Source: Symbiodinium microadriaticum
Taxonomy: Eukaryota > Sar > Dinophyceae > Suessiales > Symbiodiniaceae
DNA: 64,000 bases
NCBI GenBank assembly: GCA_001939145.1
Contig: LSRX01000514.1
Location: 426,455-490,454, forward strand
Direction: 5' to 3'
In this document: piece by piece, positions 39,260 to 50,476 of the stretch
Layout: every line of letters starts with the position of its first letter
How positions within the stretch are numbered: the stretch's first letter is position 1
Notes under the pieces: generated by a model
What the model saw: the letters and a program-made list of their open reading frames with translations, nothing else
Databases searched by the model: none
What the model was told of the DNA's origin: nothing
Position numbers and translations under genes: made by a program

Positions 39260-39960
39260 CCCAAAACCTACTTGCCAGGTCTCTTTCCCGTTCATAATCC
39301 CCTCCCCCGCCCAAGCCGTGTATGCCCCGTAGAAATACTAGGAATAGCCTCATAGAGCCTGTCGTGAGGCATTACTACATTTTGCTTTGGCCGCCTTTTG
39401 GGGGGATCAAGGCTTCAGACATTTGGGTTCTCAGGCTGTGCCGGGTCGAATAGCTTTGTAAAGTTCAAGCAGCACAATGTTGCTTAGAGTTTCATGCGGG
39501 TTGTATAGGGTTTTGGGGATGTGAAGGGTCAGGAGACTTTAATATGTACATTATAAGGAAGGCATCCTACTACTCCGAGATGTAGCAAGCTGGCAGCCTG
39601 TAGCTTCTCAAGAGTCTAGAATCCTTTGATGGTTACCCTAAGCCCTAAACCCCAAGCCCAAGCGGAGTGCACACATGTCCACCTTAAAGAAAACCCAAGC
39701 CCTAAACCCTGATGCATTTTTAGTCAGAGGAGCTGCGCTTCAGAGCTCAGTCATCAAGGTACAAGCTCTATACGTCCACGCCATATCGGTTTTTCAGCTA
39801 TACACTACTCCAGGGTACTGCCATAGACTAGAGTAGAACCATAGAGGTTTCCTATGCAACAAAAAAAGATGCCGTAGCCACAGCTGCAGCATTGTTGCAC
39901 AGGTGGGGTTAAGGATCCACTAGCAGTTGGATCCCTGCATCCCCAATCGTCGTGTCTGTC
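39260..39960. other. No gene seen
   Basis: Mixed sequence with scattered degenerate CCCTAAA units near 39640-39710. No frame worth calling. Confidence 0.5.
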
Positions 39961-39981
39961 TGTCTGTTGTCTCAGCATTTA

Positions 39982-40070
39982 CCCTGGGGCTCCAAATAGC
40001 CCAAAGTAGGTACAATTAACAGACTTTAGACCCCAAAGTAGGTACCATTTGTATACTTGGAGCCCTAGGG
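39982..40070 (-). mobile_element. Inverted-repeat element A16
   Basis: Family A, minus orientation, flanked by TTA. Confidence 0.75.
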
Positions 40071-40445
40071 TTAGGGTTTGGGGTTAAGGGCTCAGCCTTT
40101 CAGGTTTGATCGTGACTCGTGAAATTGATCTAGGTTTTTCTGAAAGGCTTGCCCTTCGAGTCATCGGACAATTTACACTCTGCTTTGTACCTGAACCTCC
40201 CAAAACCTTTCTGATTGTGAACCCTAATATGGAATTAGTAGGGGCCCAGCAAAAAAAAGGAGGTTCTGGTGGGTTAAGGTAAGGCTTTGGGAGGCAACCT
40301 TGATCCCAGAGCGTGAACCGCGAAATTAAGAATTGAGCCTGGTACCTCTAATCCCCAACTCTGAATTAGGAGTGCCTCAGTCAGGTTTGTAAGACAGAAT
40401 ATTAGCAAGAAGTGTGTCCCTAAGTACACGTGTTTTTGTTTCCCA

Positions 40446-40640
40446 TTGGAATCCTACCTAGAAACCTTGCAGTCAACAAAGGTGCTGGTGCTCACCCGCG
40501 GATGCCAGCAGTGGATTGTGCAATCGATGGAGATACTTGCCAAGCGCTTCAACGTGTACCATGCATGTATGTTTGTTGAGATGGATTGCTCGCGTCAAGT
40601 GGCAATCAAGCTAAAAACTAGACGGGAATTGCCGGAGTCC
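40446..40640 (+). CDS. Coding-like island
   Basis: Open frame without ATG: STKVLVLTRGCQQWIVQSME, ILAKRFNVYHACMFVEMDCS. Unknown. Confidence 0.35.
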
Positions 40641-40807
40641 GAAGCTCAGCTACCTGTTGCATTGTTTGGTTTAGGGTTGAGGGTTCCAACAACATCGAGA
40701 AACTTAGGGCACGTATGCAGCGCGAGATTTCCAAACGCCCCGCTGCTACTCTACCCATCACAGTGTCTCTGTCAGTGCTGATGATTACCATTATTATTGG
40801 TATTGTT

Positions 40808-40870
40808 ATATATATATATATATATACATACATACACATTCATTCGTGTGCCTCTCTCTCTCTCTCTGTG
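40808..40870. repeat. (AT)n and (CT)n microsatellites
   Basis: AT run, ATAC steps and CT run. Confidence 0.85.
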
Positions 40871-40908
40871 AGTGTTTTCTTGGGGTGTCTCATAATCCTT
40901 TTTGTTAG

Positions 40909-41092
40909 GGATCTCGAGCCCTAGGCCGAGCTGAACAAGAGGAACGAAGGTGCCCTTCGATGATATAAACCCTGCATTACCCATAATAAGGAATAGGACG
41001 ATAATTCCCACACTTTAGGGTCCATAAAGTATACATGCAGGATTATATATCATCAACCGTATCAAGAGTTTTTTTGGAAAAGTAGAGCTTAG
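40909..41092 (+). CDS. Coding island interrupted by D5
   Basis: Acceptor TTGTTAG|G; removing D5 joins SRALGRAEQEERR to QEFFWKSRA, then stop. Short, charged. Also open in a second frame up to D5. Confidence 0.35.
40953..41059 (-). mobile_element. Inverted-repeat element D5
   Basis: Family D in reverse orientation, left end altered (CCCTTCGATGATATAAACC). Confidence 0.65.
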
Positions 41093-41184
41093 AAAGGGTC
41101 TTGCTTGGATTCGTGCAGGGTGTTCGGAGAGCACGGATTCGGCTCCGGGTTTATTTTTTCCCCCTTTCGGGCTACCCTAAACCC

Positions 41185-41300
41185 TGTTTAAGGCTTAGGG
41201 TTTAGGGCTTAGGGTTTAGGGCTTAGGGCTTAGGGTTTAGGGTTTAGGGTTCAGGTTTAGGGTTTAGGGTTTCCTAAACCTTAAACCCTAAACCCAATGC
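41185..41300. repeat. Head-to-head telomere-like junction
   Basis: TTTAGGG block (41185-41271) meets CCTAAACCTTAAACCCTAAA at 41272, the order expected from two fused chromosome ends. Confidence 0.7.
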
Positions 41301-42950
41301 TTTAGACGGAAATCCAACACAAAGCCCGAAGCCAGCGGGCTCTAAACCCTGGGCCCCAACGACTCCCATGTAATTTCGTCAAGCACCCGTAACCCCCAAC
41401 AGGTGAACCTCAACAGCACCGCACAAAAACATCAGCAACTCTTCGCAACAAAATCCCTTGCGCCCTGCATCTTGCACACTCTATAACCTGAGATGCCCTA
41501 TGCAAACCGCGAAATCCTACTCTACAGTTTGCCCATAATTGAACTCTGAACCATCCCGCAGAACCTCAGAAGTCACGGTCACGAGGATCCACCACCATCT
41601 GGGACTTACCAGCGAGTTCACAGCTGCCAGACTCAAACTCGTTTTAATTCTCGGGGTCTGGATGCATCGGTTTCGTAAAGCAATATCGTCGTAGCAATAT
41701 TGCGAGCAGCAGTACAATCATTGTAACAGTCATAAGAGTACTAGTAGCAAGTATCAACGATAGTAGTGATGACAGTAGTAGCTGGTGATGGTAGTAGCTA
41801 GTCCTACTCATCAATAAATACATGCAAGTCAGTAACATTAGGTATATAGGTATATACAGACATCTACAATCGTTTTGGACAGGTTTTGGAGTTCCGGTGA
41901 AAACGTTTATACATAGGGAGTATATACGCACGTCTGGATGAGTTTGTTGTTTTTTCAAAATGATTTAAGTGATGCTTGTTGACTACAACTGTATCGACTG
42001 TAGGAGCGGGGCAAAACCACTAGTTGTTGAATTTGTTGCGCCATTCCACTTGCTCGAGGAGGTCGCAGGTTAAAGCCTGGAACCCTAAACCTTAAAACCC
42101 CAAACCCAATATTGAAAGGCGACAGAGGGGCATAAGGGCGACACCTTGGGCCTGAACCGTTCGATGCCGGCGACTGTCAGTTAACTATTTCGTGTTGTTG
42201 CCCTTAGTTCTGGTATATCGTTGTAGTGAGCAAAGCAGCCTTATTGGTCTCGGACCTTGTGTTTCGTACCTGGTTGCTCGTGACTACTCATTCCTTGCTT
42301 GTTATAGCTGAGTCTTTTAACACCAAACTGTACAGCTTGAATTCACAAGATTTGCACGAGTACAATGTATTCAACCCTGAATCCAATCCTAGAATCCCGA
42401 GATTTTAATCATTCAAGCTCCCAAAGGCCTTAATCATATAAACACCACGCGCTCACAGCCGCAGGCACACGAAACGAAATCATTAATCAGACACACATAT
42501 ATGCCTGCACAATCGTGCACACAAGGTACATGCAGTTTCCATCACTGCGAATGTATTTTCTCTACATACTAGAAAAACAACCCAATGATTCATACACAGC
42601 AAACAGGTGATCATAATGATGTAAACTGATAAGGTTTAAGCTTTGAATTACAGTAAGCGTATACTCATATTATATACGTGCACAGCAATTCAAGCCTATT
42701 GTGCATGCATTACTCGCACTCTCAATCTCCATGTGTGTGTGTATACATATGTGTGTGTATGTATATATATATATGGGTAATTACACTTAACGCACCAACG
42801 GACGAAGCAAAGTGTCCTCAAGCGCTGAGGTGAAGCTCCAGCGTCAGACGGAATCCCTGGGTTTCGCCCCACGCAAATCAGTCCTGTGCCTTCTCTGCCT
42901 TTAGGGCCTTGAGGGGTTGGGGTTGACGATGAGTGCTTAGCTTTCCGTTA
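41300..42950. other. Mostly unassigned sequence
   Basis: No clear island. AC/TGTG-rich steps at 42480-42775 and an AT run at 42760-42772. Open frames at 41644-41958 (minus) and 42226-42408 (plus) look accidental. Confidence 0.45.
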
Positions 42951-42957
42951 CTATATG

Positions 42958-43050
42958 CATATATATATATATATTTATTTATTTATTTATTTGTTTATTT
43001 ATTTTTTGTACATACACATACACACACACACACGCAGACTCTCTCTCTCT

Positions 43051-43088
<38 letters not shown>

Positions 43089-43090
43089 TA
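42958..43090. repeat. (AT)n, (TTTA)n, (AC)n microsatellites
   Basis: Consecutive simple repeats. Confidence 0.9.
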
Positions 43091-43263
43091 GACATGTTTA
43101 TGTATACATATGTCATATGATAGATAGCTGCACAGATACTGACATGACGCAGGATTGGGCTCGAAAGGGGGTTTAAGTTCTTTCGGTTGTGCAGTCTTGG
43201 GTTTTGTTCATGTTGAGCTCTGTGGGGAGTGAGCGTGGGAAAGCGAAGGTTTAGGTGTCATAC

Positions 43264-43344
43264 AGTTGTTAGCTTAAGGACCCCAAACTATGGGAACTAT
43301 GGTCTATTCCTTACTATGGGTAATGCAGGATTTATATCATGAAC
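43264..43344 (+). mobile_element. Element D6, left end truncated
   Basis: Family D from AAGGACCCCAAACTATGGG to GGATTTATATCATGAAC. Confidence 0.6.
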
Positions 43345-43529
43345 AAGTTTAGGGCTTGAGGTTTGGGGTTTAGGGTTTGTAGGGTTTAGGGTTTAGGGGT
43401 TTAGGGCTTAAGGAGTTTATGGTTTAGGGCCGTTTAGGGAGTTTAGCTTAGCCCGAAAGCCTAAATGTTTTAGGGTTTGTGACTGTGAATTTTGAGGCTT
43501 CGCGGATTTAATGCCCCCCAGTAACTTAG

Positions 43530-43792
43530 TCTCACTGCCCCCTGTTGATACGGTTGGTGGTATAAATCCTGCATTACCCTTAGTAGTAAGGAATAGACCA
43601 CAAGTCCCATAGTTTAGGGTCCTTGAGTCCTTAAGGTAATGCAGGATTTATATCATCAACCGTATGCGGGGGGGTGTCTCAGTATGAAAAAAACCCGAAG
43701 ATTCGTACGAGGGTGCTCTTGTCAGCCAAGAAGTCACTGAGGAAGCCACAGTTCGCGTCTCGCGGTGTTCATGAGCTTTGCTTTGTATATAT
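43530..43792 (+). CDS. Coding island interrupted by D7
   Basis: Acceptor AACTTAG|; 43530-43550 joined to 43665-43792 when D7 is removed. Reads ICGGVSQYEKNPKIRTRVLL, KKSLRKPQFASRGVHELCF, then F5 begins. Basic, unknown. Confidence 0.45.
43549..43664 (-). mobile_element. Inverted-repeat element D7
   Basis: Family D, 116 bp, intact ends TACGGTTGG / CAACCGTA. Confidence 0.75.
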
Positions 43793-43893
43793 GGGTAGTT
43801 CTCTAAATTAGGGCCCCTGTTTAGGGTCCTCTTTATAAGGGTGCCGTACTATATTTGGGACCAAAGAGGGACCCTAATTTAGAGAACTACTCA
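43793..43893 (+). mobile_element. Inverted-repeat element F5
   Basis: Family F, 101 bp, flanked by TAT at 43790-43792 and 43894-43896. Confidence 0.7.
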
Positions 43894-43974
43894 TATACTC
43901 AGGCCTTAATGTGGTCCTTATATAGATACTTAAGGGCCCAAGTATACACTGTATGGGTTCATGGACCCTTAGGG
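43894..43974 (+). mobile_element. Element E5, left end missing
   Basis: Family E right half ending TTCATGGACCCTTAGGG. Confidence 0.5.
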
Positions 43975-44034
43975 AGGGACAAGGGATCAATGCAACGCTT
44001 TCAGATTTCGGGCCAGTGCCCCTAAGCCCGAAAC

Positions 44035-44136
44035 CAAAAAACCCTAAACCCCAAACCCTAAACCCCTAAACCCCTAAACCCCTAAACCCCTAAACCCCTA
44101 AACCCCTAACCCTAAACCCTAAAACCCTAAACCAAA
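44035..44136 (-). repeat. CCCTAAA-type array
   Basis: CCCCTAAACCCCTAAA units. Confidence 0.85.
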
Positions 44137-44250
44137 CTCGGCTTGGAGAACGGTGTTCAAAGGCAGCTGATGAGCTCCGCTTTGGCGCCGTTGGCCGACG
44201 AGAAGCTCGGATGTGTTGCAGAGACTCCATTCGTGATGGGGGGCTTTTAG
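44137..44250 (+). CDS. Coding island between telomere-like arrays
   Basis: GLENGVQRQLMSSALAPLAD then EKLGCVAETPFVMGGF and stop. A second frame is also open. TTTAGGG follows at once. Confidence 0.4.
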   Translation, partial: LGLENGVQRQLMSSALAPLADEKLGCVAETPFVMGGF

Positions 44251-44310
44251 GGTTTAGGGTTTATGGTTAACCCTAAACCCTGAACCCTGAACCCTAAACC
44301 CTGGGTGTAG
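44241..44310. repeat. Head-to-head telomere-like junction
   Basis: TTTAGGGTTTAGGGTTTATGG turns into AACCCTAAACCCTGAACCC at about 44268. Confidence 0.65.
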
Positions 44311-44345
44311 GGTTAGACTGGAAGAGTTGTATACAACAGGTTTCC

Positions 44346-44423
44346 CAGGGGGCCCCTTTTCAATTTGTTTGAGGTGTTAGGTTGCTTAGATAGCACTATC
44401 CAACACCGAAAAAGGGGTCCCTG
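44346..44423 (+). mobile_element. Single palindromic element K1
   Basis: 78 bp, CAGGGGGCCCCTTTTC and inverse. Confidence 0.45.
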
Positions 44424-44610
44424 TTCATTCCTAGCTTTCTGGGGATCCTGGTAAAAGGGTTTTATGAGGCTGGTGTAGGGCTGCTAGGCGGTTTAAATGA
44501 CTGTTTGGGTCACCTCAAGAGTCGCCGTCCCTGAGCAACATGTCCTAGGACCTGGATGCAACATGGGTCGTATATGAACCGGCTACGAGAAATGACGGGG
44601 TGTCCTGCAG

Positions 44611-44680
44611 GATGGGGAGTTGGAGTTGTTGCGTGTTTCCTGTGGACCTTCGGTTCGACCCTCCTTGGGGTTTTTGTTTA
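44611..44680 (+). CDS. Short exon-like island
   Basis: Acceptor GTCCTGCAG|G: GELELLRVSCGPSVRPSLG. Another frame gives a hydrophobic peptide (VVACFLWTFGSTLLGVFV). Confidence 0.3.
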
Positions 44681-45268
44681 GGGGTTTAGAGTTTAGGGTT
44701 TGTTTACAAGGGTGTGCACGTTGTTGCCTCGATGGTCATTTACCCGAGTTTACCCTAACTGCAAGGGTCCAAGTACATGGTAGTCGTGCATTTGCTCTCC
44801 CGTGTACTTAAAACCCTAAACCCTAAACCCTGAACCCTAGACCCTACTTATTGGAATGTACATAATTGCTACCTTTAGCCCAAGAATTAGATAGAGGGGC
44901 CCCTGGAGTATCCGGAGTCTGGGCTGGGCTGTTGATACTGGAGGTGTCGGTTTCCGAAGGTCGTTCTGACACAAACTTTCGTGCTCCGAGTACCCTACAC
45001 CTTTAAGTTTAAACCTTTAACCCTAAACCGTTAACCCCAACCCAAAACCTTAAGCCCTACACCCTGAACCCTAAACCCTAAACCTTTAACCCTACATAGC
45101 TTGTATGTTTGGGGCGTAGCAGAGGGCTTAAGTTTAAGCGTTGGCTTTATGACTTTAGTCTTAAATGATTGCTCACACAACTTCTAAATCGGCCCCGCTA
45201 TGAACTAGAAGCCCATGGGTCCTAGAAGCCATGAACCTGTAAATGTGAGCACCCCGAACCGCCTACCT

Positions 45269-45375
45269 AGGTCCCTGAGTGGTACCCTTTTCCCCTTTTT
45301 AGTTTAGGGCTCCCTTACTAAAGCAGAAGAGTAGGAAAAAGGGTACCCTTATTACAAAGAGGCTACTCAGGAACC
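45269..45375 (+). mobile_element. Single palindromic element L1
   Basis: About 107 bp, GGTCCCTGAGTGGTACCC with imperfect inverse ending ACTCAGGAACC. Confidence 0.45.
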
Positions 45376-45514
45376 AAGCTACCACTGTGATTTGTTCTGT
45401 CTCTAGCCTCAAACTCTAGACCTCAAACATACCACAGTCTTTCGACTTTGGACACGGATGTCTGCAGGGTTGGAACAAGGTACTCGGACAAAGAAACATA
45501 CCACTGCTTTAAAG

Positions 45515-45800
45515 GCCTACCCTAAACCCCTTAACCCTAAACCCCTAAATCCCGAAACCTTAAACCCTAAACCCCTAAACCTAAACCCCCAAACCCTAAA
45601 CCCTAAGCCCCCGACCAAAGGTCTGACTCGGAAGATGATCCTTTTGAGGCCACGGCAGCTTTGCGCATGTGTGTAGGAATTTATTCAGTGAAGCTATGAC
45701 AAGGGTTTAGGGGCTTCGGGGTTTAGGGGTTCAGGGTTTAGGGGTTTAGGGGTTTAGGGTGACAATTGAAAGTTTGAGGTTGAGGGTTTAGGATTCGGGG
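45515..45800. repeat. CCCTAAA then TTTAGGG arrays
   Basis: C-rich 45515-45615 and G-rich 45705-45800 with a short island between. Confidence 0.7.
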
Positions 45801-46034
45801 TTGAGTCTTTTGCAGGTCTGTCGAGATAGGACATGGCAGGTTTTTTTTTAATGGAGGTTTTAAGTTTAGGATTCAAACCCTAAACCCTATACCCTAAACT
45901 TTAGGATTCAGTTGGGACGGCCGCGAAGTTTTGGCAGCTAGGCTTAGAGGGGCACTTGCCCTTTGTCTGAAAGCTTGTTGGGATGCCGTTGACTCGTCCA
46001 ATTTGTAAGGTGATGCAGCTCTTTCAGGTATTTA

Positions 46035-46100
46035 TCCAGAGAACCCAATACCCCTTAATTAAGGAATATACCTTAAATTATAGGGGCTTTAATATTAAGA
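46035..46100 (+). mobile_element. Half element C7
   Basis: Left half of family C only (CCAGAGAACCCAATACCCC ... TTAAATTATAGGGG). Confidence 0.55.
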
Positions 46101-46265
46101 ATTTGTTCAAACCCAACAATCGTCAGCAAAGCCTAGTATTGTCTGCTTTTTTCTACACTTGCAGCTTCGGATTCGGTGATGGAGGTGGTGGGCTTCCGTG
46201 AATCTGAGACTCTGAATGTTTAGGATGCAGGGTTTAGGGTTTAAGGCTTCGGTCGTTTCCCGTTG

Positions 46266-46469
46266 ATGCCAGGGTGGATGGTTTGCCACAGGGCTCAGCG
46301 AGTATGTATTTTTGGTAGTCGGCTTTGCGTTTTGCTTGGTGGTGCTGGCATTTACTACAGGCACGAAGCTACCTTACCCTCAGACTCCCTCTCCGCGCTA
46401 TCGATCACAAAGCTCTTGTCATGGAATGGTATCCCGGAATGTCTGACTGATGTCGGTTCATACTACTGA
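46266..46469 (+). CDS. 67-codon open frame with ATG
   Basis: MPGWMVCHRAQRVCIFGSRL, LCVLLGGAGIYYRHEATLPS, SLSALSITKLLSWNGIPECL, stop. Uninterrupted. Follows a small TTTAGGG patch. Unknown protein. Confidence 0.45.
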   Translation: MPGWMVCHRAQRVCIFGSRLCVLLGGAGIYYRHEATLPSDSLSALSITKLLSWNGIPECLTDVGSYY

Positions 46470-46680
46470 CATACGTACATGATGCACCGAGTCCGACACC
46501 ATGCACACATGGTATGTTCCATCTCCGAACAAGTGTCGTGTAGCTTGATCCCTAATGTCAAAGCTTGAACAACTACCGATACTACCCATTAGGGTACCTG
46601 TTCATTCTTACGCCTACTAATTCTAATGCTACAATAAATTCCAAAATCACTTTAACCGCAGTAACCCTTTAAGGAACTAC

Positions 46681-46745
46681 CCCAAAGGGTCCCATGTAGC
46701 TATATTAGCAGAATGTAGGGTTTCTATATTAGGAGTTGCTACTAT
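46681..46745 (+). mobile_element. Partial family G element (G2)
   Basis: CCCAAAGGGTCCCATGTAGC and GAATGTAGGGTTTCTATATT present; far end missing. Confidence 0.45.
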
Positions 46746-46797
46746 GATTTAGGGTCAGGATCCCTCTGGGTACTTGTCACGCGTCCCTGTAGTAGCC

Positions 46798-46899
46798 ATG
46801 CTCGGAGGACGAAGAAGCCGAGCCGACGATCGGAAAGCGAACAGGCCACTGCATCAGCAACGAGCCCTAGGCCTGTTGTTTCAATTTCGGCTGGCGTAG
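46798..46899 (+). CDS. 33-codon open frame with ATG
   Basis: MLGGRRSRADDRKANRPLHQ, then LGLLFQFRLA. A second frame (SEDEEAEPTIGKRTGHC) is open too. Confidence 0.25.
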   Translation: MLGGRRSRADDRKANRPLHQQRALGLLFQFRLA

Positions 46900-47089
46900 G
46901 GGTTTCATGGCTCTGAAATGGTCAAAGCCGTAATGGAGAGACAGAGGTTTCGGATTGGGGGAATTGGGGTTAGTAGTTGCGACATGGCTGAAGCTCAATG
47001 GTAGAAGTATTGTGCAAGACCCTAAACCCTAAGCCCTACAAGCCCTGAGCCATAAACCTGAAGCCCTAATCCCCAAACCCTTAACCCTA

Positions 47090-47299
47090 CTGTAAGCCAT
47101 CGTCATCTGGGTATCGAGCCGGCTGCCTCCCAGTCCATGCAAACTCGCCCCATGACCCCCAAAGCATGAGGTCTACAACCACGGTTTCCCTAATTAGGCT
47201 CAAAACAGGCCCTAAGCTTTGTGTAGTATGGTCTTTGGGCCCGAAAGCCTTAAAATGTGTGTCCTTAGCCGACAGCCTTGAGCGCAAATTGACCCTATA
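47090..47299 (+). CDS. About 69-codon island, no ATG
   Basis: SSGYRAGCLPVHANSPHDPQ, TVSLIRLKTGPKLCVVWSLG, CVSLADSLERKLTL, stop. Its second half contains dispersed repeat P. A minus frame is also open. Confidence 0.3.
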
Positions 47300-47466
47300 G
47301 GCCTGGGCAAATTCTCAACCATTGCAACAACTATAAGTATCACAACAGGGATCAAAATTGGGGTTATCATTCGGTATTTGTAAGTTCATAAACTAATTAC
47401 TAAGTCTGCAGACCCTCCACAGTAGTCTCCTACTAACAAGCAGCAGCAGAGCGCCTTTTCCGGCAC

Positions 47467-47749
47467 ATGCGATCCCTTGCAAAGCTGGGTTTGAGCCCAG
47501 ACAGATCTTCATTTCGGGCCCAGCACGAGAAAACGTCATACGTCATGATGAGGTGGGCCGTACCGGCTATCCAATCGGGGCTACCGGTGTTGAAAAGCCG
47601 GAGTTCTCCCTCGCCAGCATCATCCTGGGAGACTTTTGGATTGCCAGCCCCCCGATCTCGTTCAGATGGTGGAGGAGCTTGCGGGAAGAGCACGAACAAG
47701 AGTTTGAGCAGTTTGAGAAGCCCATGAAACCAGAAGAACCTGCATTGTG
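47467..47749 (+). pseudogene. Coding island with a frameshift
   Basis: From 47467: LGLSPDRSSFRAQHEKTSY. After about 47547 the frame moves: GRTGYPIGATGVEKPEFSLA, IILGDFWIASPPISFRWWRS, EEHEQEFEQFEKPMKPEEPA, stop. Acidic, helical tail. No family recognised. Confidence 0.45.
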
Positions 47750-47844
47750 ATTTGAAACGGGCATACCCAACGCCTGACATTGATGCTTGCACGCTGGCCT
47801 TCGGATTTCCTAGAAAGAACTATATGTATTTCTGTATGTGTATG

Positions 47845-47865
47845 TATATATATATATATATATGG

Positions 47866-47899
<34 letters not shown>

Positions 47900-48120
47900 G
47901 GCGCCAGAGAGAAAGAGAGAGAGAGAGAGAATTACACATCATCACACATCCACCCGTGCATCCATCCGTTCATGCACCATCCGTCCATCTGTCCGTCCAT
48001 CCATCCACACATACATGCATCCATACAACCATCCATCCTCACATCCATACATCCATATACAAACATGCAGACACACATGCATGCATACGTACATGCGATA
48101 TATATATATATATACACACA
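47845..48120. repeat. (AT)n, (AG)n and ATCC-type microsatellites
   Basis: AT run, AG run, then CCATCCATCC-like and ACATGCATAC steps. Long open frames here are artefacts of simple repeats. Confidence 0.9.
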
Positions 48121-48265
48121 CATCCATCTACTTATTATTTACATACACAAATATGCGTAGATAATTTGCACACGCAGGTACGTACTTACATCCATTTATG
48201 CGACATGAGAACAAATCTAGAGCCGTGCATACTAACATGCATACACGCGACATACAACATCAAGA

Positions 48266-48357
48266 GGGTAGGTCTCTAAATTAGAGTCTATTTTGTTTAA
48301 AGGGTGCCGTACTATTTCCGAATCCAAAGAAGGAGCCTTAAATTAAGATAACTACCC
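48266..48357 (+). mobile_element. Inverted-repeat element F6
   Basis: Family F, 92 bp, GGGTAGGTCTCTAAATTAG and inverse. Confidence 0.65.
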
Positions 48358-48565
48358 ATATAGAGCCCTTATACCCTGATAGAAACCCTATAGAGGCCCT
48401 TATAGATCCCTTAAAGGAACCCCGAAACCCCTGAGCGACCGAAGGCAAAGGGTCCAACTCGGAGGGCCACTTCGCCTCGCGAAGCGCCTGGCGAACAAAG
48501 AGCGGAGGCCTCTGGGGTTCACTTAGGGGCATTTAGACTTTAGAAATCTATCTTAATTTTTGGTT

Positions 48566-48570
<5 letters not shown>

Positions 48571-48596
<26 letters not shown>
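48571..48596. repeat. (AT)n microsatellite
   Basis: Pure AT run. Confidence 0.9.
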
Positions 48597-48597
<1 letters not shown>

Positions 48598-49436
48598 CGT
48601 AATCCCTAAGAAACAGATAAACTTTTAATTTACGCAAAGGTCCCAAGTTCAGTGTAGTTTTAGTCGGAATTGTTCTGGGGTTCAGGCTTTTTAGGTGCAT
48701 GGTCTAGGGGTTTAGGGGTTCTGTGTTTTAGGGTTTTCGGGGTTTTTTAATGAGGACGAATTTGTAGTTCTTCGGGATCAGGGTCTCTTACAAATGATGA
48801 GTTGTAGGTTCCGGGTCCCGGGCGTAATACATATGTCTGTAGTATATCACGTCATACTCCCCCATGTAGGTTTACTGGATTATGATAGTCTTCAAAGCCG
48901 CATTCTTATCATCGAGCCCCCCGTGTAAGGGTTTCATATCTTTCGTGTTTGCCAGAGATCATGCCACACGAGGTTCTTGGGCCGTTCTGGACCTCAGAGG
49001 GCGCGGTAGGGTTTAGCGTGCAAGGGATTGGTTTTTGAGTCTGCCAAGATTTGGTCGGGAGTTTGTTTTGCAGTGCTGCTGGAGAGGTGAAGGGCTTGAA
49101 GGTTTCTGGATGCATCATGAGTTTGCTGCCTCCTGGTGTCGTTGATGTCCGTCGAGCGGATTCGGTAGTCTCCAGAAGCTTTTTGCTGGAGCGGTCCTGG
49201 ACATAAGGTTATAGGGATCGAGAGCTAAGTGCGCAGCGCAACCGTTGTGGGTAGTGTTCGCCACCGGAAAGGATCTCCCTTGTGTGGGAGGAGGGCCAAT
49301 CATCAGTACAAGCAAACCCTCAGGGTCCAAGTGCCTACTCATCATATTGTCTCACAAATGCTTAAATAACTAACCTCCAGAACTATTGTCCCAAACCCAA
49401 CGACCGAACTACCGACCGAATTACTGGGTAAGCAAT

Positions 49437-49476
49437 CACCACCACCACCACCACCACCACCACCACCACCACCACC
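49437..49476. repeat. (CAC)n microsatellite
   Basis: About 13 CAC triplets; creates false Val-rich or Gly-rich frames on the minus strand. Confidence 0.9.
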
Positions 49477-49593
49477 GCCACTGCGGTTCTCGTTAGCACG
49501 CCCCGCCGCCATCGTTGCCATGGTGTTTTCGTATACCGTACCCACCCTGGTCCCCTTCTCATCTGCAGCGTCACCACAATTTGGTAAGCCTGA

Positions 49594-49711
49594 CCCAAAG
49601 GGTCCATGTACCAACATACTAAACACTTAAGGCCGCACGTACCCGGATTATATACGGGTTACTTTAGCGCAAGGCCAAAGTATTTACTATTTTGGTACAT
49701 GGACCCTTAGA
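49594..49711 (+). mobile_element. Inverted-repeat element E7
   Basis: Family E, CCCAAAGGGTCCATGTACC and inverse ending TACATGGACCCTTAG. Confidence 0.65.
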
Positions 49712-49910
49712 GTAGCAAGTTGGCCTTTAGTCGTTGCTGCCAGGGGTGGTCTTCATCCATGACTTCAGCTGCTTTGGAGGTCGACCCGGTGCAAGTGTGA
49801 GGGATTCAGGAATCATAGTGTAGGGTTTAGGGTGTAGGGTGTGTCCAGTTATCGCAGTGGGGGCTAGGATGTAGGGGGTGTGTGATTGAAGGTTAGGGGT
49901 TAGGTTTCAG

Positions 49911-50014
49911 AGGCAACCGTGGCATGCGGGCTTCGTGGAGAGACCTGACAGGCACGCCGCCTGCTCAAACAATCGCCTGCACCGCGCGTTTTCGGTGCTG
50001 GCCTCTTGCTTTAG
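49911..50014 (+). CDS. Exon-like island
   Basis: Acceptor GGTTTCAG|; GNRGMRASWRDLTGTPPAQT, IACTARFRCWPLA, then TTTAGGG array. Confidence 0.4.
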
Positions 50015-50113
50015 GGTTTAGGGCCTAGGGTTTGCGGGTTTAGGGGTTTAGGGGTTTAGGGTTTAGGGTTGTTGAATATCGGCCTCCAGGTCCCAAGCTT
50101 CTCAATTAGTTAA

Positions 50114-50425
50114 AGGCTGGCATCTCCTGCTACATCGTGTGCCATTCCGAAAAGAGAGCAAGCCCTGCATGTGTTCAGGGTGAGCCGGCGTGAAAGCATG
50201 CGCAAGGGACCATCCATCACGGACTGGGTGCAGACCCTTTCCAAACGTCAGGAGTGCGGTAACAGCGATGTCACAGAGATCAATCGTGAGCACAACTTGA
50301 GTTTGCCCCAATCGGGCAAGCTGCTGGCCGTAGCTGTCAAGAACCTGCTCACATGCACACCCAAGCTTGTGCTGCAGTTTACCCTGGCCCATGCCGCAGC
50401 GCGTGTTTCCGACGATGCATTATAA
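50114..50425 (+). CDS. About 103-codon coding island
   Basis: Open from 50114 to a stop at 50423-50425, no ATG; acceptor candidate GTGTTCAG| at 50178. Readable: SRRESMRKGPSITDWVQTLS, CGNSDVTEINREHNLSLPQS, KLLAVAVKNLLTCTPKLVLQ, LAHAAARVSDDAL. Good coding appearance, helical second half. The minus strand is also open over part of it. Unknown. Confidence 0.5.
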   Translation, partial: RLASPATSCAIPKREQALHVFRVSRRESMRKGPSITDWVQTLSKRQECGNSDVTEINREHNLSLPQSGKLLAVAVKNLLTCTPKLVLQFTLAHAAARVSDDAL

Positions 50426-50476
50426 GCTCCAAGAAGTTCCTGCCTAGCTTTGTCTTCCACTCCAGTCCTCGCGCAG

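Noticed and set aside
42955..43176. 73-codon open frame
   Set aside because: Made of TTTA, AC and AT simple repeats.
47752..48279. 175-codon open frame
   Set aside because: It runs through AT, AG and ATCC-type microsatellites; the peptide is simple repeat.
49342..49626. Gly-rich and Val-rich minus frames
   Set aside because: Produced by the (CAC)n microsatellite.
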